Shown here: piece after piece, positions 16,752-25,457 of the stretch
Layout: the number at the start of each line of letters is the position of its first letter
Numbering within the stretch: the first letter of the stretch is position 1
Assembly (NCBI GenBank): GCA_958295495.1
Contig: OY282352.1
Location: 3,846,548 to 3,910,547, forward strand
Origin: an uncultured Latescibacterota bacterium
GTDB lineage: Bacteria; Latescibacterota; UBA2968; UBA8231
DNA: 64,000 nucleotides
Reading direction: 5' to 3'
The notes under the pieces: generated by a model
What the model was told of the DNA's origin: nothing
Database searches by the model: none
Seen by the model: only the letters and a program-made list of their open reading frames with translations
Translations under genes and position numbers: made by a program

Positions 16752-17352
16752 TTAAAAGCGCAGCTTTGCTATAGCTGACAAGCCCCCTTTGACATCCGGC
16801 ACCAAACCGAAAGAAAGGCGCATGAGTGGATTGGGGTTGCGAAATCGCTTGGGTACTAGCCGTGATAGCTCCGATGCAAGTACTGCTGACCCAAGGAGAG
16901 CCCCCCAACTAGCCCATTCTGATAATTCGCTAGGATTATGCGAATCTAATTGATCAGCTCCCCAATTATCCCACACCGTTACCCACGAATGTCATCCAGA
17001 ATGAACTCTCCTCCATATCAGCCAAGTACACGCCAATCGGGTATCCGAAAAATAGTGATACATACACGGCACCCGCTACAGCAAGACCATCGCTTCCCTC
17101 TAGTTCTCCCCCAGCCAAAGATACAAATACCAAAGCGGTCGTCGTTAGCGCACCCATGCCCACCTTTTTGGGAATCCGCGTCACAACTCTATCGTTTCCC
17201 ACATATCGCAGAAATTCACCAAAAGTAGGAAGCGGCTCAACGTCTTCTTTGTCGGCCTTCACGGACAACGAGTCCACCGGCTCAGCTTGGACTGGCTGAA
17301 CCAGTAGGCCGCACACTGCCGCGACAAGTAGCACAAAAAAAGCATGGAGCAT
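16752..17352 (-). pseudogene. Array paralogue copy 1, frameshifted
   Basis: A signal peptide (MLHAFFVLLVAAVCGLLV) and RIPKKVGMGALTT...GYPIGVYLADMEESSFW in one frame end at 16966. The match continues in another frame from about 16976 with WASWGALLGSAVLASELSRL and ends GGLSAIAKLRF. Aligned with the copy at 17488-18375, a frameshift near 16970 splits the gene, and the EITI..LLEAVD N-terminal domain is missing. Confidence 0.75.
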
Positions 17353-17366
17353 GACGCGCCTCCGTC

Positions 17367-17459
17367 TTATTCGCTAGCTTCCCACGAACCCATAGCACCG
17401 ACCTCGTCCATCAAGGAGACGGCTAACGATAGGACGATAGTCAACCTATGATTTATCAA
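17367..17459 (-). other. Short leader-like reading frame with strong SD
   Basis: A TTG start is preceded by AAAGGAGGAGGT and followed by 30 codons beginning INHRLTIVLSLAVSL, which looks like a signal peptide, then a stop. It lies where a Vps62-like gene would be expected after copy 2 of the array, so it may be all that remains of a secreted gene. Confidence 0.3.
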
Positions 17460-17487
17460 GCTGGTACCTCCTCCTTTTACTGAGAGG

Positions 17488-18375
17488 TTAAAAGCGCAAC
17501 TTTGCTACCGCCGACAAGCCCCTTAGGGGAGTTGGCACCAAACCGAAAGATACGCGAGGGCTAGGCCGACGAAACTTTCCGAATAGCCATTTGAATGGGT
17601 TGGGGTTGCGATACCGCTTGGGCAGTAGTCGGGATAGCTCCGATGCCATTACTGATGCCCCCAAAAAAATCCCCCATTCTAGTGATCCCAAGTCTCGTTC
17701 CGATACTAGCAACACTCCCAGGCCATGCCCCACGCATGCCATCCAGAAGGAACTCTCCACCGGATCGGCCAAGTACACGCCAACCGGGTATCCGACAAGT
17801 AGCCCCCACCACAAGGATACGGCTCCCTCCAGACCCGGAGGGTCACCAAAATCATTTTCATTTTCATTTGGTTTAAGGGTCCCGTATGCTATAAGTGCTG
17901 TCCCGACTGTCGTCAGCGCACCTACGCCTACTTTTTGGGGAATCCGCGTAATAGCCCTAGTGTTTAGGGAATTACCGAGGGTAGGAGTCGGCGGGACCAG
18001 CTTCTGGGCTCTCGCTTCGGATAGTGGATCCGGCTCGACCGATTGTATATAGGATGCGTTCCCATAGGCTCCGGCCATGGCGTCCACATCCGCACCCGGC
18101 GGAAACGTCAGCCGAAACCGATACCCATAATAAAAAGGGGATATTCTACCCGTACGATATATTCCAATCAGGCCATAGGTGGCCGCCAGAGAATCTAACT
18201 CGGCGATCCCGGTAACCGGCGTCCCCTCGTCAACCGCCTCCAACAGAGCCGCAACCACCCCCTTGTGCTCGCCGCGGAGATAGATCGTGATTTCTGCGGG
18301 CTCCGCTTCCGCATACGCCTCGCCCATCCGCAGTAGGGCGAACAACGCAATAGGGACCATTCCATACGTCCGCAT
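17488..18375 (-). CDS. Array paralogue copy 2: secreted/membrane protein of unknown function
   Basis: 295 residues from the ATG after GGAGGACATAAA. A signal peptide (RTYGMVPIALFALLRMGEAYA) is followed by a domain of about 100 residues (EITIYL..VVAALLEAVDEGTP..DSLAATYGLIGIYR..YRFRLTFPPG..MAGAY) that recalls protease prodomain-type ferredoxin-like folds. A glycine-rich hydrophobic region (GLLVGYPVGVYLADPVESSF) follows, and the C terminus is RVSFGLVPTPLRGLSAVAKL-RF, like a terminal outer-membrane strand. Five related copies lie in this window; this is one of the intact ones. Function unknown; an envelope location is inferred. Confidence 0.7.
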   Translation of the reverse strand: MRTYGMVPIALFALLRMGEAYAEAEPAEITIYLRGEHKGVVAALLEAVDEGTPVTGIAELDSLAATYGLIGIYRTGRISPFYYGYRFRLTFPPGADVDAMAGAYGNASYIQSVEPDPLSEARAQKLVPPTPTLGNSLNTRAITRIPQKVGVGALTTVGTALIAYGTLKPNENENDFGDPPGLEGAVSLWWGLLVGYPVGVYLADPVESSFWMACVGHGLGVLLVSERDLGSLEWGIFLGASVMASELSRLLPKRYRNPNPFKWLFGKFRRPSPRVSFGLVPTPLRGLSAVAKLRF

Positions 18376-18402
18376 TTTATGTCCTCCATCGGTGCAGGCC
18401 GC

Positions 18403-18698
18403 CACTGTGTCTGCTAGTCGCATCGCTGCCCGCGATCGGCGTCCACGGCCCCCACGGAGCCGGCATCCGACGCACCTGATACTCCCACCGCTGGATCGCC
18501 GCATCCCCCGGATCGTCCCACCGCAGCCGCACCGCGCCGTTACCGCTTCCGCGATTAGTCCGTGCCGGTCTCTTCCGTTAGGATCAAGATGGGCGAAAAC
18601 TTCTTAGCCAATGCCTTTAGTTCGGCATCCGTAGCCGCACCGGCATCCGATACTATGAAAGCGGCGAACAGGGTGAGTACAGCGATCATAAAGGACAT
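18403..18698 (-). pseudogene. Vps62-like 5' end fused to FnIII fragment (array unit 2)
   Basis: Starts with a signal peptide and AKKFSPILILTEETGTD (stop at 18555), then out of frame with an FnIII scrap (IQRWEYQVRRM, WGPWTPIAGSDA) that ends at the ribosome site of the next paralogue. The start is 28 nt after the paralogue stop at 18727. The EETGTD-stop junction is identical to that at 16584, so this deletion form was copied after it arose. Confidence 0.75.
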
Positions 18699-18726
18699 GA
18701 GACAGGGCCTTTCTCTTGTTACAAGG

Positions 18727-19566
18727 TCAAAAGCGCAGAGTGGCAACGGCAGAGAGGCCGCCGTTGGGGGTGGGAGCTAAAGCGAAGGAGACGCGGCGGG
18801 TTTGAGGCGGCTGGCGCCATAGCTCAGACGCAATGAGTGAACTAATAAAAGGGCCGACCAACATAGTCGTCACCCCTAGTTTCTTAATACTTTCGCTCCC
18901 GTACTTTACCAAGGGAATGCCGGCCAATAGCGGTATGGCACTACCGAGTAGGGTCATGGGTAAAGAATCATGAGGATCGGCTAAGCTCACGCCAAGCGGG
19001 AATCCTACCAGAGGGCCGAAATACAAGCTTAAAAGAACAGCCGCAGAGATTGGGCTGTCTCCTTCCTCTTGCGGCAGAAGCAGAAGCAGGAGTGCGCCCG
19101 ATGAAGCGATACTCGACACACTGCCGACGCATATCTTTGCGAAAATCCGACTGGTTGCCCGTTCCCCTCCACCTATAGAGCGGATGCGGGGCCACAAAGG
19201 AACCGGGGGCTTCTCGGCCTCTCCGGCGACCGATTGTACATAGAATAAGTTCCCATAAGCTCCGGCCATGGCGTCCACATCCGCACCCGGCGGAAACGTC
19301 AGCCGAAACCGATACCCATAAAAACCTGACGATCTGCTATCCCTACGATATATTCCAATCAGGCCATAGGTGGCAGCAAGGGAATCCAACGCGGCTATTC
19401 CGGTAATCGGCGTCCCTCCGTCAACCGCCTCCAACAGAGCCGAAATCACCGCTTTGTGCCCGCCGAGGATATGAATCGTGATTTCTTCTGGCTCTGTTTC
19501 CGCATACGCCTCGCCCATCCGCAGTAGGATGAACAACGCGATGGGGACCATTCCATACGTCCGCAT
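18727..19566 (-). CDS. Array paralogue copy 3: secreted/membrane protein of unknown function
   Basis: 279 residues from the ATG after GGAGGATATAAA. It has the same plan as copy 2: signal peptide, EITIHILGGHKAVISALLEA domain, YRFRLTFPPGADVDAMAGAY, a glycine-rich membrane stretch (GPLVGFPLGVSLADPHDS) and the terminal RVSFALAPTPNGGLSAVATL-RF. The central region (ICVGSVSSIASSGALLLLLL) differs strongly from the other copies, while both ends are conserved. Function unknown. Confidence 0.7.
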   Translation of the reverse strand: MRTYGMVPIALFILLRMGEAYAETEPEEITIHILGGHKAVISALLEAVDGGTPITGIAALDSLAATYGLIGIYRRDSRSSGFYGYRFRLTFPPGADVDAMAGAYGNLFYVQSVAGEAEKPPVPLWPRIRSIGGGERATSRIFAKICVGSVSSIASSGALLLLLLPQEEGDSPISAAVLLSLYFGPLVGFPLGVSLADPHDSLPMTLLGSAIPLLAGIPLVKYGSESIKKLGVTTMLVGPFISSLIASELWRQPPQTRRVSFALAPTPNGGLSAVATLRF

Positions 19567-19567
19567 T

Positions 19568-20531
19568 TTATATCCTCCATCGGTGCAGGCCGCCAAGGCG
19601 TTTGTCGGCCGACCCGGCACGACCAGCGGCGTTTTCGGCAACCGTCGGCGTCGCCGGCCCCGTCAGCGTACACGTCGCCGCCCGCGATGTCGCCTGTGGC
19701 GTCGCCGACGCCTCCGCTCGCTCCCCGCGCCCCACGCGGTTTTCGGCCACCACCTCAAACGCATACGCCGTGTCGTTGGTCAACCCCCCAAACGTCGTGT
19801 CCCGCGCCGACCAACCCCCCGGCACCGCCGACCAACCCTCCCCCGCCGAAGGCGGCTGCGCCCCTGGATAAGACCGCACCTGATAGCCCGTAATCGGCGA
19901 ATCCCCATCCGACAACGGCACCTGCCAACGCAGTGCCACCTGCCCCGCGCTCGGCTCAGCGTCCAACGCCTGCGGCGCACTCGGCGGTCCGACCACCGAC
20001 GCACTGGCCTCGCCCTCCACACGCCGAGCCGTGTCCGGGGCTTGCCCATCTCGATAGCCCACCGTCGCCCGCACCTGCCAACCCACATCCGCCGCCACCG
20101 GCGTATAGCGCGACAGCTCGGGATACGCCGGCGACGCCGCACCCGAGACGTCCGCCGTGCCCGACACCCCCGCCCCAATCGCTTCCCAAGAACCCGTCGC
20201 ACCCAACCGACCAAGATGCTTGGTTCCTTTTTATATCGCTTTTATCAAGAACCCCTGATCCTATCAAGCTACTGAGCCGCCCCGAAGCAACAGGTCTGCC
20301 ATCTTGTGTGGAGGATAATTCAAACCATATATTCCCCGCCGACGTAGCCCCCATGATTTCCACGGGTTCCGGCTTGATTACTTTAATGTCTCCCCATTTG
20401 CCGCCGGTCTCTTCTGTTAGGATCAAGATGGGTGAAAACATCTCGGCCAGTCGCTCGGCCGCCGTTTCTGCATCAGCTTTCGCTGCCATGGGGACAGCAA
20501 ACAAGGTAAGCGCAAAGATTATAGGGAACAT
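19568..20531 (-). pseudogene. Vps62-like 5' end joined to FnIII/cadherin-like segment (array unit 3)
   Basis: Starting at 20531 it encodes a signal peptide and MFSPILILTEETGGKWGDIK and PEPVEIMGATSAGNIWFEL, like the complete gene at 28386-29528. Around 20220 it joins, with a frame change, a segment GATGSWEAIGAGVSGTADVSG followed by an FnIII domain (PPSAPQALDAEPSAGQVALR) and PATPTVAENAAG. These match the middle of the 25458-28376 protein. It ends GGLHRWRI at the ribosome site of paralogue copy 3. This is a deletion fusion of two neighbouring genes. Confidence 0.75.
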
Positions 20532-20557
20532 AGTGGATCCTTCCTCTTATTGCAGGG

Positions 20558-21997
20558 TTAAAAGCGCAACATGGTAACGGCGGAGAGGCCGCTGTTGGGG
20601 ATGGGGGATAAACCGAAAGAGACGCGGCGGTCTTGAGGTGGCTTACGCCATAGCTCAGACGCAATGAGTGAGCCAATAACAGGAACGACGTACATAAATA
20701 AGAACGCTGTTCTATCGTTATCTTGGTCGGCTGCTAGCAAGGAATAGCCGGCCAATCCCGGTATAACACCGGCGAGTAGGGTCGTGGGCAAAGAATCATA
20801 AGGATCGGCCGCGCTCACACCCAAGGGGAATCCAACTGCACTGCCGACATACATACCGAGAAGAAGATAGCCTACTGAGCTTGCCGGACCGCTAGATCTG
20901 TCTATGTTTGCTATACCAACAACTCCTATGGCTGTAAAAACGACACCCGAAAGAGTACCACAGACCACTTTTGTGGGAATCCGCACCACTGCGTGTTCCC
21001 CGCCACCCAAGACATGGATACCACGGAGACTCTTCCGGGCTCTCACCTCGGGTGGTGGTTCTGGCTCGACCGACTGTATATAGGGTAAGATCCAATAAGC
21101 TCCGGCAATGGCGGCCACATCCTCACCCGGCGGAAACGTCAACCGAAAACGATACCCATAAAAAGGGGATATTCTATCCTTACGATATATCCCAATCAGG
21201 CCATAGGTGGCCGCCAGAGAATCCAACGCGGCGATCCCGGTCATCGGCGTCGCTTCGTCAACTGCTTCCAACAGCGCCGAAACCACCTCTTTGTGCTCGT
21301 GTCGGATATGAATAGTAATTTCTGCTGGCTTCGTTTCCGCATTCGACTTGCCCGCAACTCGATCAACTCGCTTGGAGCGTTGACGGTCCGTTTTCCCTGC
21401 CACGCGGAGAGCGGGCAGCGGTTGGGCACTCCTCCGACTCATCGAAAGGTCAGCGGCATCCTCGGGAGTGGTCGGCTTCCCGCAGTTGGCAAAGGCGATA
21501 GCGTCCATTGTGACGCGCCCACCCCGCTTGGCATACACACAGCGAAGCCCGTCTCGGATCGTGGCGTTGGATACGTCGGCTCGGCCCCCCTGCTCGACGA
21601 CAAGGCCATACCAGTCGGCTCCCAACGAACCCGCATCCGCTGAACGAAAGACGATGCCGCCCGCTTGGGCAGCCAGCCGCCCTTCAATGATCAGTTCCGC
21701 ACGGGTCGAGTCCAAGCCGCCCCGGGTCGCATCGTGGTAGAGCAGAAAGAGAACCTGTGTATCGGGTGCCAGCGTCAGCGTCGCGGCGGCTGCAATCGTC
21801 ACATCGCCGCCGACATACACCGTGTCGCGCCACGTCGTGTCTTGTTCGAGCCGACCCGTCCAGTACGGGCGCATGTCGCCGGTATGGTCAATGGCTTGAT
21901 CCGCACTCCTCGGCAGCGTCGCTGCCTGCCCGTCCACCGCACGGCCTGCCAAGACTAGGACGAGCCAGACGACGCCAGTCAGCCTATGCGGTATCAT
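20558..21997 (-). CDS. Array paralogue copy 4 fused to a beta-helix N-terminal domain
   Basis: 479 residues. A signal peptide (HRLTGVVWLVLVLAGRAVDG) is followed by a right-handed beta-helix-like stretch (DTVYVGGDVTIAAAATLTLA, ADWYGLVVEQGGRADVSNAT) seen also at the start of the FnIII protein at 25458. From about residue 220 comes the array-paralogue sequence EITIHI...LLEAVD to the terminal RVSFGLSPIPNSGLSAVTML-RF. The paralogue's own signal peptide has been lost at the junction. The start overlaps the upstream gene stop by 4 nt. The Vps62-like fragment follows 26 nt after the stop. Confidence 0.7.
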   Translation of the reverse strand: MIPHRLTGVVWLVLVLAGRAVDGQAATLPRSADQAIDHTGDMRPYWTGRLEQDTTWRDTVYVGGDVTIAAAATLTLAPDTQVLFLLYHDATRGGLDSTRAELIIEGRLAAQAGGIVFRSADAGSLGADWYGLVVEQGGRADVSNATIRDGLRCVYAKRGGRVTMDAIAFANCGKPTTPEDAADLSMSRRSAQPLPALRVAGKTDRQRSKRVDRVAGKSNAETKPAEITIHIRHEHKEVVSALLEAVDEATPMTGIAALDSLAATYGLIGIYRKDRISPFYGYRFRLTFPPGEDVAAIAGAYWILPYIQSVEPEPPPEVRARKSLRGIHVLGGGEHAVVRIPTKVVCGTLSGVVFTAIGVVGIANIDRSSGPASSVGYLLLGMYVGSAVGFPLGVSAADPYDSLPTTLLAGVIPGLAGYSLLAADQDNDRTAFLFMYVVPVIGSLIASELWRKPPQDRRVSFGLSPIPNSGLSAVTMLRF

Positions 21998-22476
21998 GGT
22001 GGGAGCTCCATGGGGTTGTTCATGCTAATTTCAAGGCCGTCGGCCGGGTCGGGTGCCCAGCTCGTCGTCGGGTCGCCGTCCATGACGAGGCGGGCATCGC
22101 GGGCGTTGCTGCCGACCCGTTTGAGTTGGATGCCATCCGCCGGTGGACTTAACGTCAACGATCCATACGACATCTCTTTGAAGTAGTTGGTTAAGCTACC
22201 TTTATGATCGGCGTCTAGGAAGTTCGCCATTGACTGATTCTTCACGCCCTCTCGGTCTTCAAGACCTGTCAAAGACGCAGCAGCAGCACCTCGGAACTTC
22301 CCAAATAGAATCAAGGGACGCACCGTGCCGCGCCAGTAGCCTGAATCAGAAGCTATCGTACCCACAGCACCGGTAGCCCCGAAGCCCTCTGGCTCGAAAA
22401 ACCCGCAGTTAAACTCTTGTCCCCAAGCAGGGACGACACACCAAGCCACTAACAGCAATATAAATCCGCGCATCAT
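21994..22476 (-). pseudogene. M6-like metallopeptidase N-terminal fragment
   Basis: 160 residues: signal peptide, then VRPLILFGKFRG...GSLTNYFKEMSYGSLTLSP, the start of M6/immune-inhibitor-A-like peptidases. Instead of the catalytic domain (no HExxH) the frame passes into a discoidin-like piece (NARDARLVMDGDPTTSWAPD) and stops, overlapping the next gene by 4 nt. It is probably a deletion product; a short secreted protein is possible. Confidence 0.6.
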
Positions 22477-22504
22477 ACACTCCTTTTCTCAAATTTGAAA
22501 AGGA

Positions 22505-23618
22505 CTACTTCGTCCTAAGTAGCGAAGCTTTCAACTGCCCCCACGATGTAGGCTGGACAGAGGTCGTATCAGGCGACCTGTCGGAAGCGGGATAGTACAC
22601 CCAATCAAATAACATATGGCGGACTGTGCCTCTAGAATTGAGGCTAATATCAAGAATATGCATCAGCGCAATGCCTCCTTCTCGGGACCAAAGCGCATAG
22701 GTATCGCCCTCTTGGCAAGTCTTAAGCCAACGGAATGTGCCATCTGTAAAAACACGCTCGGGAGGATCCAGCCGCAGGTCGGGGCGTCCTTCAGAGACTA
22801 ACGACCCAAATTCTACCTGCCCGAGAGTGGCCATTCCTATGCGTGAGCTTAAATAAGGTGGACCATCGCCAAAACCATCTTGGTCTGTACGTTGACCAAA
22901 GCCTATGTCTTCCTTGAGTCCATAGGACTCAGTCCCTTTGCTGAAGTCAAATCCCGATTGGTTGGATATCTTACCGAGTTGTCCCCATATCGGCGGAAGA
23001 TCGGGTTCCACTACAAATTTACTCGTCGCTTCTTCAAAGGACACTTCTTTCCCAGAAAGAACCGCAGACATAGGAGAAAGACCATTCCAAAAGAGAAGGG
23101 AACTACCAGTACCAACTATTTCCCTCTTAGAAACTCCTATACCATACCCTTTCACAAATTGAGTATTCCACTCACCCCTACTATATCCCATCGGGTTTCT
23201 AAAGAAAAAATCGATCTCCAAAATTTGATTCTGATACGCTGGATTTATAACGGCGTCTAAGGGATCCGGATAGGTGAGTCGATCTCGCATCCGTCGTCGA
23301 ATGTCGATTGGGATATATTCAAAAACTGAATATATATCCTCACGCTGTGGACCGAAATCATACAAGGGAATATCGGTGCCATACTTATAAAAAAGCAGAA
23401 TATCGTCCTCGGACAAGCGCACCTTCTGACCAGTCCAAAAAAACACCGGCGGTGGTGGCCAGTCATACGGAGCCTCACTAAACACAAAATACTCAAAGCC
23501 GTCGATCCACTCCGTATGCGTGATCTCAACAACCAAGGTAGTGCGCTGGGGAGTTGGCGAAAAGGGGCAAGGCCATGCCGATGAGCAACAAGGCCGTGAT
23601 AACCAATAATCTTTTCAT
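22505..23618 (-). pseudogene. Secreted protein of unknown family, signal peptide frameshifted from body
   Basis: The ATG at 23618 opens a clear signal peptide (KRLLVITALLLIGMALPLFA) that stops after 30 codons. In a different frame the sequence resumes as TTLVVEITHTEWIDGFEYF and runs 343 residues to 22505. One indel near 23545-23555 restores a single protein of about 370 residues. The body has no recognised domain; it ends TSWGQLKASLLRTK, like the C terminus of the protein at 35792 (NTWGQIKSTFK). It could be a recent mutation or a sequencing error. Confidence 0.65.
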
Positions 23619-23789
23619 GGTTTGTTCCTCCATTACGTTATCAGTTGTGAGTTTTTTCCATATAAATATCGATATGGACTCTACCGTTACCGAGCCTCGA
23701 TATCGTATCGCGCCGGGCGTCGTACTTCCAGAATCTATATCCAGATTTCCAAGCAATCAGTCTGCTGGTATACTCTTTAACACATTCAC

Positions 23790-24887
23790 CTAAGTACACG
23801 ACAGTAAAATGTGTTGATGTTGTCGGTTGCGTTTAGGTTGGTCTCGTGCTTGGTGTATGATCTGTGTGAGTTGGTCTAAGCCTTTTCGAAAGAGGCTTAT
23901 GGCTGGTCGTCCATGTTTTTTTATGGGGATGGGTTTTCTCTGATGCAACCGCCGTCCTACCAACAGCGCCCATAGCAGCGTCCATGCCAGCAGTCCCAGC
24001 AGTAGGTGCAAGCGTTGGGGGTGGGTCAAATGGGTGTCTTCGAGGTTAAATCCTCTCGATTTCAAACAGGCAAACGTCGTTTCAATAGCCCAGCGTTGTC
24101 CATAGACGGCCAGCCCCTGCTTGAGGTCGGTTCGGTTGGTGATGAGCAGGATGCGCTCGCCGCGGATGGGGCGGTGACACACCAAATTCAGGGTCAAGCC
24201 GTCATAGAGGGTGGTCTGTGGGTAGGATCGGGTCGTACCTCTCGGCATCCGTGCATTAAAAGTAGCCCCATACCGTCGCCGACCGTCGTCGAGCGTAAGC
24301 GACGTATTGCCGCGCAGGCGGATGACAAAATCGACCTGCTGCTCCAGCAAAAAGGCGAACCACGCTCGACCGATAAACTCGCGGTCGGCGACTAAACAGC
24401 ATACGCGGGGATCAAGGTAGGCCAATACCTTCGTCAGGAGACGCTTGCGCTCTGAGGTGTTGGAGTGGCCTGGCTTTTGCAACGACTGATATACCAACGG
24501 AATCGAGACCCCCTGATAGACTAAGCCGACACACAACACATTCAGATCGGTGCGACCCAACCGCCAATGGGTGCGATCCATAACTAAGAGTTGTTGTTGG
24601 CCGGGGCGAACTAACTTGGATACAATCAACTGGGTAAACACCGACGGCGAAACAGCACTACTGAAAAAACGCTGGAGACGGCGATAGTGACTGTCAATCT
24701 GGGCCATCCCCGATAGGCTACACGCGAGTTTTTTCATATGGACCGAACGCACTTGAATCAGCGCACACACCAAGCGACTGATCAGGTCGATACGGTGGCG
24801 CGTGAGGGATACCGACCCTTGCGTGAGGGCTTTCTTTAGCGTATGAATAAGCACGGTACAGCTCCTGTGTTTAGGATTTAGATGCAA
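23790..24887 (-). CDS. IS4-family DDE transposase
   Basis: Up to 365 residues. DDE signatures: LLVMDRTHWRLG (first D), LVADREFIG (second D) and YGQRWAIETTFACLKSRGF (Y-x2-R-x3-E motif with the catalytic E), characteristic of IS4. The longest frame begins with TTG at 24887; a GTG at 24854 is an alternative. The stop codon TAG lies in the left terminal repeat. The frame is intact, so the element may be active. Confidence 0.92.
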   Translation of the reverse strand: MHLNPKHRSCTVLIHTLKKALTQGSVSLTRHRIDLISRLVCALIQVRSVHMKKLACSLSGMAQIDSHYRRLQRFFSSAVSPSVFTQLIVSKLVRPGQQQLLVMDRTHWRLGRTDLNVLCVGLVYQGVSIPLVYQSLQKPGHSNTSERKRLLTKVLAYLDPRVCCLVADREFIGRAWFAFLLEQQVDFVIRLRGNTSLTLDDGRRRYGATFNARMPRGTTRSYPQTTLYDGLTLNLVCHRPIRGERILLITNRTDLKQGLAVYGQRWAIETTFACLKSRGFNLEDTHLTHPQRLHLLLGLLAWTLLWALLVGRRLHQRKPIPIKKHGRPAISLFRKGLDQLTQIIHQARDQPKRNRQHQHILLSCT

Positions 24888-24955
24888 TCTTCAGCGATTA
24901 CAAATAAACCTAAATCGGGGCTGTACCACAACTTAGATTACTGTCGTGTACTTAG
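23790..24955 (-). mobile_element. IS4-like insertion sequence, 1,166 bp, with TSD
   Basis: The ends carry the inverted repeat CTAAGTACACGACAGTAA (23790-23807 and, inverted, 24938-24955). The target duplication CACATTCAC is at 23781-23789 and 24956-24964. One transposase gene fills the element. Intact ends and TSD indicate a recent insertion. Confidence 0.93.
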
Positions 24956-25457
24956 CACATTCACTATCACCGAAGGGAGAATAAGACCCACATATAGAAA
25001 AGAACCCATCTTCACGAGTTGACGTGACACCTTTCATAATATTCTCGTTTAGCGTTACATGTACAGAGTCGTCATACGTTACAAAAATTATAAATGCCGA
25101 TGAATCGATGAGAGCACTATCTGGTATTTCCGGGTACACGATTCCCACAAGAGCCTTGTTCAGTGGTTCCAAGGTCTCCTTATCTCTGACGAGCCCTACT
25201 AGGCCATACCCCCAGTCGTCTGCTATTACGGTAACTTCTCCACAACCAGCCCAAAGGGCAGCTACCGTCATAAGAAGAAAACTGAGGACGATACAACGAG
25301 GCCAAAGACACGGCTGCTTCGACCGCGACAACGATGAATTACTTGTGGAACTCATCGCAAAAAACCATCAGAATGAAGGCCAAAGACGATGTACATAGCT
25401 CTACCTCCTTCAGAAACATAGCGTAATAGGTCGGGATGATGAGATCCTTTGACCTTC

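Larger units (their letters stand above)
23641..25355 (-). pseudogene. Lipoprotein gene split by an IS4-like element
   Basis: From 25355 a lipoprotein signal (CIVLSFLLMTVAALWAGC) and a domain with GYGLVGLVRDKETLEPLNKA continue to GDSEC, where the IS begins. Removing the IS and one 9-bp target copy restores the frame GDSECVKEYTSRLIAWKSGY and onward to a stop at 23641, giving a protein of about 180 residues. The restored end lies 23 nt before the next gene's start at 23618. The domain resembles carboxypeptidase-regulatory-like surface lipoproteins; function unknown. Confidence 0.8.

Noticed and set aside
19478..20275. 265-codon plus-strand frame in the array
   Set aside because: Very Arg/Pro/His-rich product antisense to FnIII codons; not a plausible protein.
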